Assembly (NCBI GenBank): GCA_902489295.1
Contig: CABTZM010000040.1
Location: 1 to 14,130, forward strand
Source of the DNA: an uncultured Collinsella sp.
Lineage (GTDB): Bacteria; Actinomycetota; Coriobacteriia; Coriobacteriales; Coriobacteriaceae
Reading direction: 5' to 3'
DNA: 14,130 nt
Positions 12,833-14,130 of the stretch are shown here, one piece after another. A model generated the notes under the pieces. It was given only the letters and a program-made list of their open reading frames with translations, ran no database searches and had not been told where the DNA came from. A program made the translations under genes and the position numbers. The stretch's first letter is position 1. The number at the start of each line of letters is the position of its first letter.

Positions 12833-12860
12833 AACATACCACGGGAGCGACCGTTTGCAA
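12833..12860 (-). promoter_or_regulatory. possible ferredoxin promoter
   Basis: On the minus strand TTGCAA (12855-12860, -35) and TATGTT (12833-12838, -10) are 16 bp apart, each 4 of 6 to consensus. Transcription would start near 12826, giving a leader of about 55 nt that contains the hairpin. Confidence 0.45.
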
Positions 12861-12993
12861 TACCCTCTGGCCGGCATCTTCATACCGTTCGCCGAGTATG
12901 CCAAGGTTTACTAAAAAACACGCAGGTGGGGCCGCTGAGCTGCGTAAATGTTAGCTAAAGGTGACTTGAAATATTGAGCTATTAAGCGCGCCT

Positions 12994-13105
12994 GCGGAAA
13001 GGGCATCCCGTTATTTGGCCGAAAAACGGGTCGCAGCTTCCGGTTGGACCGCCCGGCGGAAACTGTGTCCCAGAATTCGCGCTCAGACCGGGATACCCTT
13101 TCCGC
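12994..13105. repeat. head-to-head pair of 50-bp palindromic units (BIME/REP-like)
   Basis: Unit 1 is plus-strand 12994-13043; unit 2 is minus-strand 13105-13056; a 12-bp spacer separates them. Both share the layout GCGGAAAGGG-Y-ATCCCG, 17 variable bases, then GGG-W-C-R-CAG-Y-TTCCG. By eye they agree at about 35 of 50 positions: 16 of 17 in the first arm, 7 of 17 in the middle and 12 of 16 in the second arm. Each unit is itself an imperfect hairpin (GGAA...TTCC ends), and together they form a larger palindrome with a 17-bp outer stem carrying one mismatch. This is the organisation of bacterial interspersed mosaic elements. No transposase is nearby. Confidence 0.75.
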
Positions 13106-13201
13106 AAGGCAGCCCCAGGCACCTTCGGACCCAAACCTCAGCCATCTCTACATAGATCTCAATAGATTTGCCGAGAACTCAATCAGCGCATCTACCTGCG
13201 C

Positions 13202-13290
13202 ATTTAAGAACCTAAACTCTCAGCAATAAGAAATCTTATATGAATTGACTTAGATTTTGTATATTCCAGCCCATAAGGGGATACACTACA
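13202..13290 (+). promoter_or_regulatory. AT-rich dnaK upstream region, probable promoter
   Basis: The base composition turns AT-rich here, unlike its surroundings. It includes TTGACT (13245-13250), TATATT (13260-13265) and a small inverted repeat ATAAG-AAAT-CTTAT (13226-13239). No -35/-10 pair has the right spacing: TTGACT to TATATT is only 9 bp, and TTGTAT (13257-13262) to GATACA-like bases is loose. I could not see a HAIR (HspR) or CIRCE (HrcA) operator. The promoter location is a guess from composition and distance to dnaK. Confidence 0.35.
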
Positions 13291-13366
13291 TCCTGAAAGA
13301 CAAGCCGAAGCGCCGCGCGACAGACCGTCGAGGCGACGCGAACGCAAAAGAGAGAGGGAATTTCTA

Positions 13367-14130
13367 ATGAGTAAGATTCTTGGTATCGACCTTGGTACTA
13401 CTAACTCCGCCATGGCCGTTCTCGAGGGCGGTTCTCCGACCATTATCGTGAACGCCGAGGGCGACCGCACCACCCCGTCCGTCGTGGGCTTCCGTGCCGA
13501 CGGCGACCGCGTTGTGGGTAAGGCCGCTAAGAACCAGGCTGTCACCAACCCCAAGAACACCGTGTTCTCCATCAAGCGCTTCATGGGCCGCAAGTACTCC
13601 GAGTGCACCTCCGAGATCAAGACCGTGCCGTATGAGGTCAAGGAGGGCCAGGGCGGCCGTGCCGTCGTCGACATCGAGGGCAAGGATTACACCGCCGAGC
13701 AGGTGAGCGCCATGACGCTCGCAAAGATGAAGGCCGACGCCGAGAAGTATCTGGGCGAGACCGTCACCGACGCCGTCATCACCGTCCCGGCCTACTTCAA
13801 CGACGCCCAGCGTCAGGCCACCAAGGACGCCGGTAAGATCGCCGGCCTCAACGTCAAGCGTATCGTCAACGAGCCGACTGCTGCTGCTCTTGCCTATGGC
13901 CTGGACAAGCAGGGCACCGACCAGCGCATCCTGGTCTTCGACCTGGGCGGCGGCACCTTCGACGTCTCCATCCTCGACCTCGCCGACGGCGTGTTTGAGG
14001 TTCTGTCCACCTCGGGCGACAACCACCTGGGCGGCGACGACTGGGATCAGCGCGTCATCGACTGGATGGCCGATAAGTTCCAGCAGGAGAACGGTGTCGA
14101 CCTGCGTCAGGACCCCATGGCCCTGCAGCG
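13367..14130 (+). CDS. dnaK: chaperone DnaK (Hsp70), 5' part, cut by the window edge
   Basis: DnaK is the ATP-dependent Hsp70 chaperone that folds and protects proteins with DnaJ and GrpE. The visible 254 residues cover most of the nucleotide-binding domain. The phosphate-1 loop ILGIDLGTTNS is at 4-14. Other landmarks are EGDRTTPSVVGF, the NPKNTVFSIKRFMGRK block, the ITVPAYFNDAQRQATKDAG segment, NEPTAAALAYGLDK, and the phosphate-2 loop VFDLGGGTFDVSIL. The loop between strands (about residues 80-105) has the short Gram-positive form, not the longer insertion of proteobacterial DnaK. ATG at 13367 has GAGAGGG 8 bases upstream. Codon use is the most biased in the window (strong CGY/GGC/AAG preference), as expected for a highly expressed gene. 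The substrate-binding domain and any grpE/dnaJ genes lie beyond the window. Confidence 0.98.
   Translation, partial: MSKILGIDLGTTNSAMAVLEGGSPTIIVNAEGDRTTPSVVGFRADGDRVVGKAAKNQAVTNPKNTVFSIKRFMGRKYSECTSEIKTVPYEVKEGQGGRAVVDIEGKDYTAEQVSAMTLAKMKADAEKYLGETVTDAVITVPAYFNDAQRQATKDAGKIAGLNVKRIVNEPTAAALAYGLDKQGTDQRILVFDLGGGTFDVSILDLADGVFEVLSTSGDNHLGGDDWDQRVIDWMADKFQQENGVDLRQDPMALQ

Larger units (their letters stand above)
12861..13366. other. intergenic region between ferredoxin and dnaK
   Basis: About 500 bp without a gene I can support. It holds a paired palindromic element (12994-13105), then about 95 bp with nothing recognised, then an AT-rich stretch (13202-13290) that probably carries the dnaK promoter, and the dnaK leader. 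A 61-codon reading frame at 13044-13229 lacks a ribosome-binding site and runs through the palindrome, so I do not call it. Confidence 0.6.

Noticed and set aside
13044..13229. 61-codon plus-strand frame upstream of dnaK
   Set aside because: It lies partly within the palindromic pair, lacks a ribosome-binding site, and reads as arbitrary sequence.
1..14130. CRISPR arrays, tRNA or rRNA genes, prophage or transposase genes
   Set aside because: I saw no spaced direct repeats, no cloverleaf with TTCGA-type arm, no rRNA signature and no mobile-element protein in any supported frame.

Overview
The window looks like a chromosomal segment of a high-GC actinobacterium of the class Coriobacteriia. My best guess is Collinsella or a close relative. 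This rests on GC-rich codon use, frequent GTG starts, the protein styles and the mix of genes, not on a database match. Most of the content is housekeeping or metabolic. The less ordinary material is in the small genes and the intergenic DNA.

Left part (84-4867, minus strand): a nickel/hydrogenase-maturation operon, transcribed right to left as an uncharacterised 82-residue His-containing helical protein, nikR (nickel-responsive repressor with a His/Cys-rich N-terminal tail), hypF, hypC and hypD. Gene junctions are tight, except for a 131-bp gap between hypF and hypC. HypF, HypC and HypD make and assemble the Fe(CN)2CO group of [NiFe]-hydrogenases. hypE, hypA and hypB are not in the window.

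Middle (4946-8185): trxA (thioredoxin, minus) ends at a strong terminator that insulates the nickel operon. Divergent from it is a plus-strand gene for a protein that looks like a degenerate uracil-DNA-glycosylase-fold protein. It converges with a minus-strand two-component pair: a LytTR response regulator followed by a GHKL sensor kinase of the AgrC-like class, overlapping by one base.

Right-middle (8393-12344, plus strand): a complete de novo quinolinate-to-NaMN operon, nadA-nadB-nadC, ending in its probable repressor niaR. A perfect 19-bp inverted repeat covers the -35 element and spacer of the nadA promoter and is the obvious candidate NiaR operator, so the operon probably represses itself. 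NadB turns aspartate into iminoaspartate, NadA condenses this with dihydroxyacetone phosphate to quinolinate, and NadC makes nicotinate mononucleotide.

Right end (12345-14130): between niaR and a convergent minus-strand 2[4Fe-4S] ferredoxin gene lie two large hairpin structures. One is a 98-nt rod of three nested stems, the other a perfect 26-bp bidirectional terminator. The roughly 600-bp gap between ferredoxin and dnaK holds a 112-bp head-to-head pair of diverged 50-bp palindromic units (a BIME/REP-like element) and an AT-rich stretch that probably carries the dnaK promoter. dnaK runs off the right edge.

I found no CRISPR array, tRNA, rRNA, transposase or phage gene.
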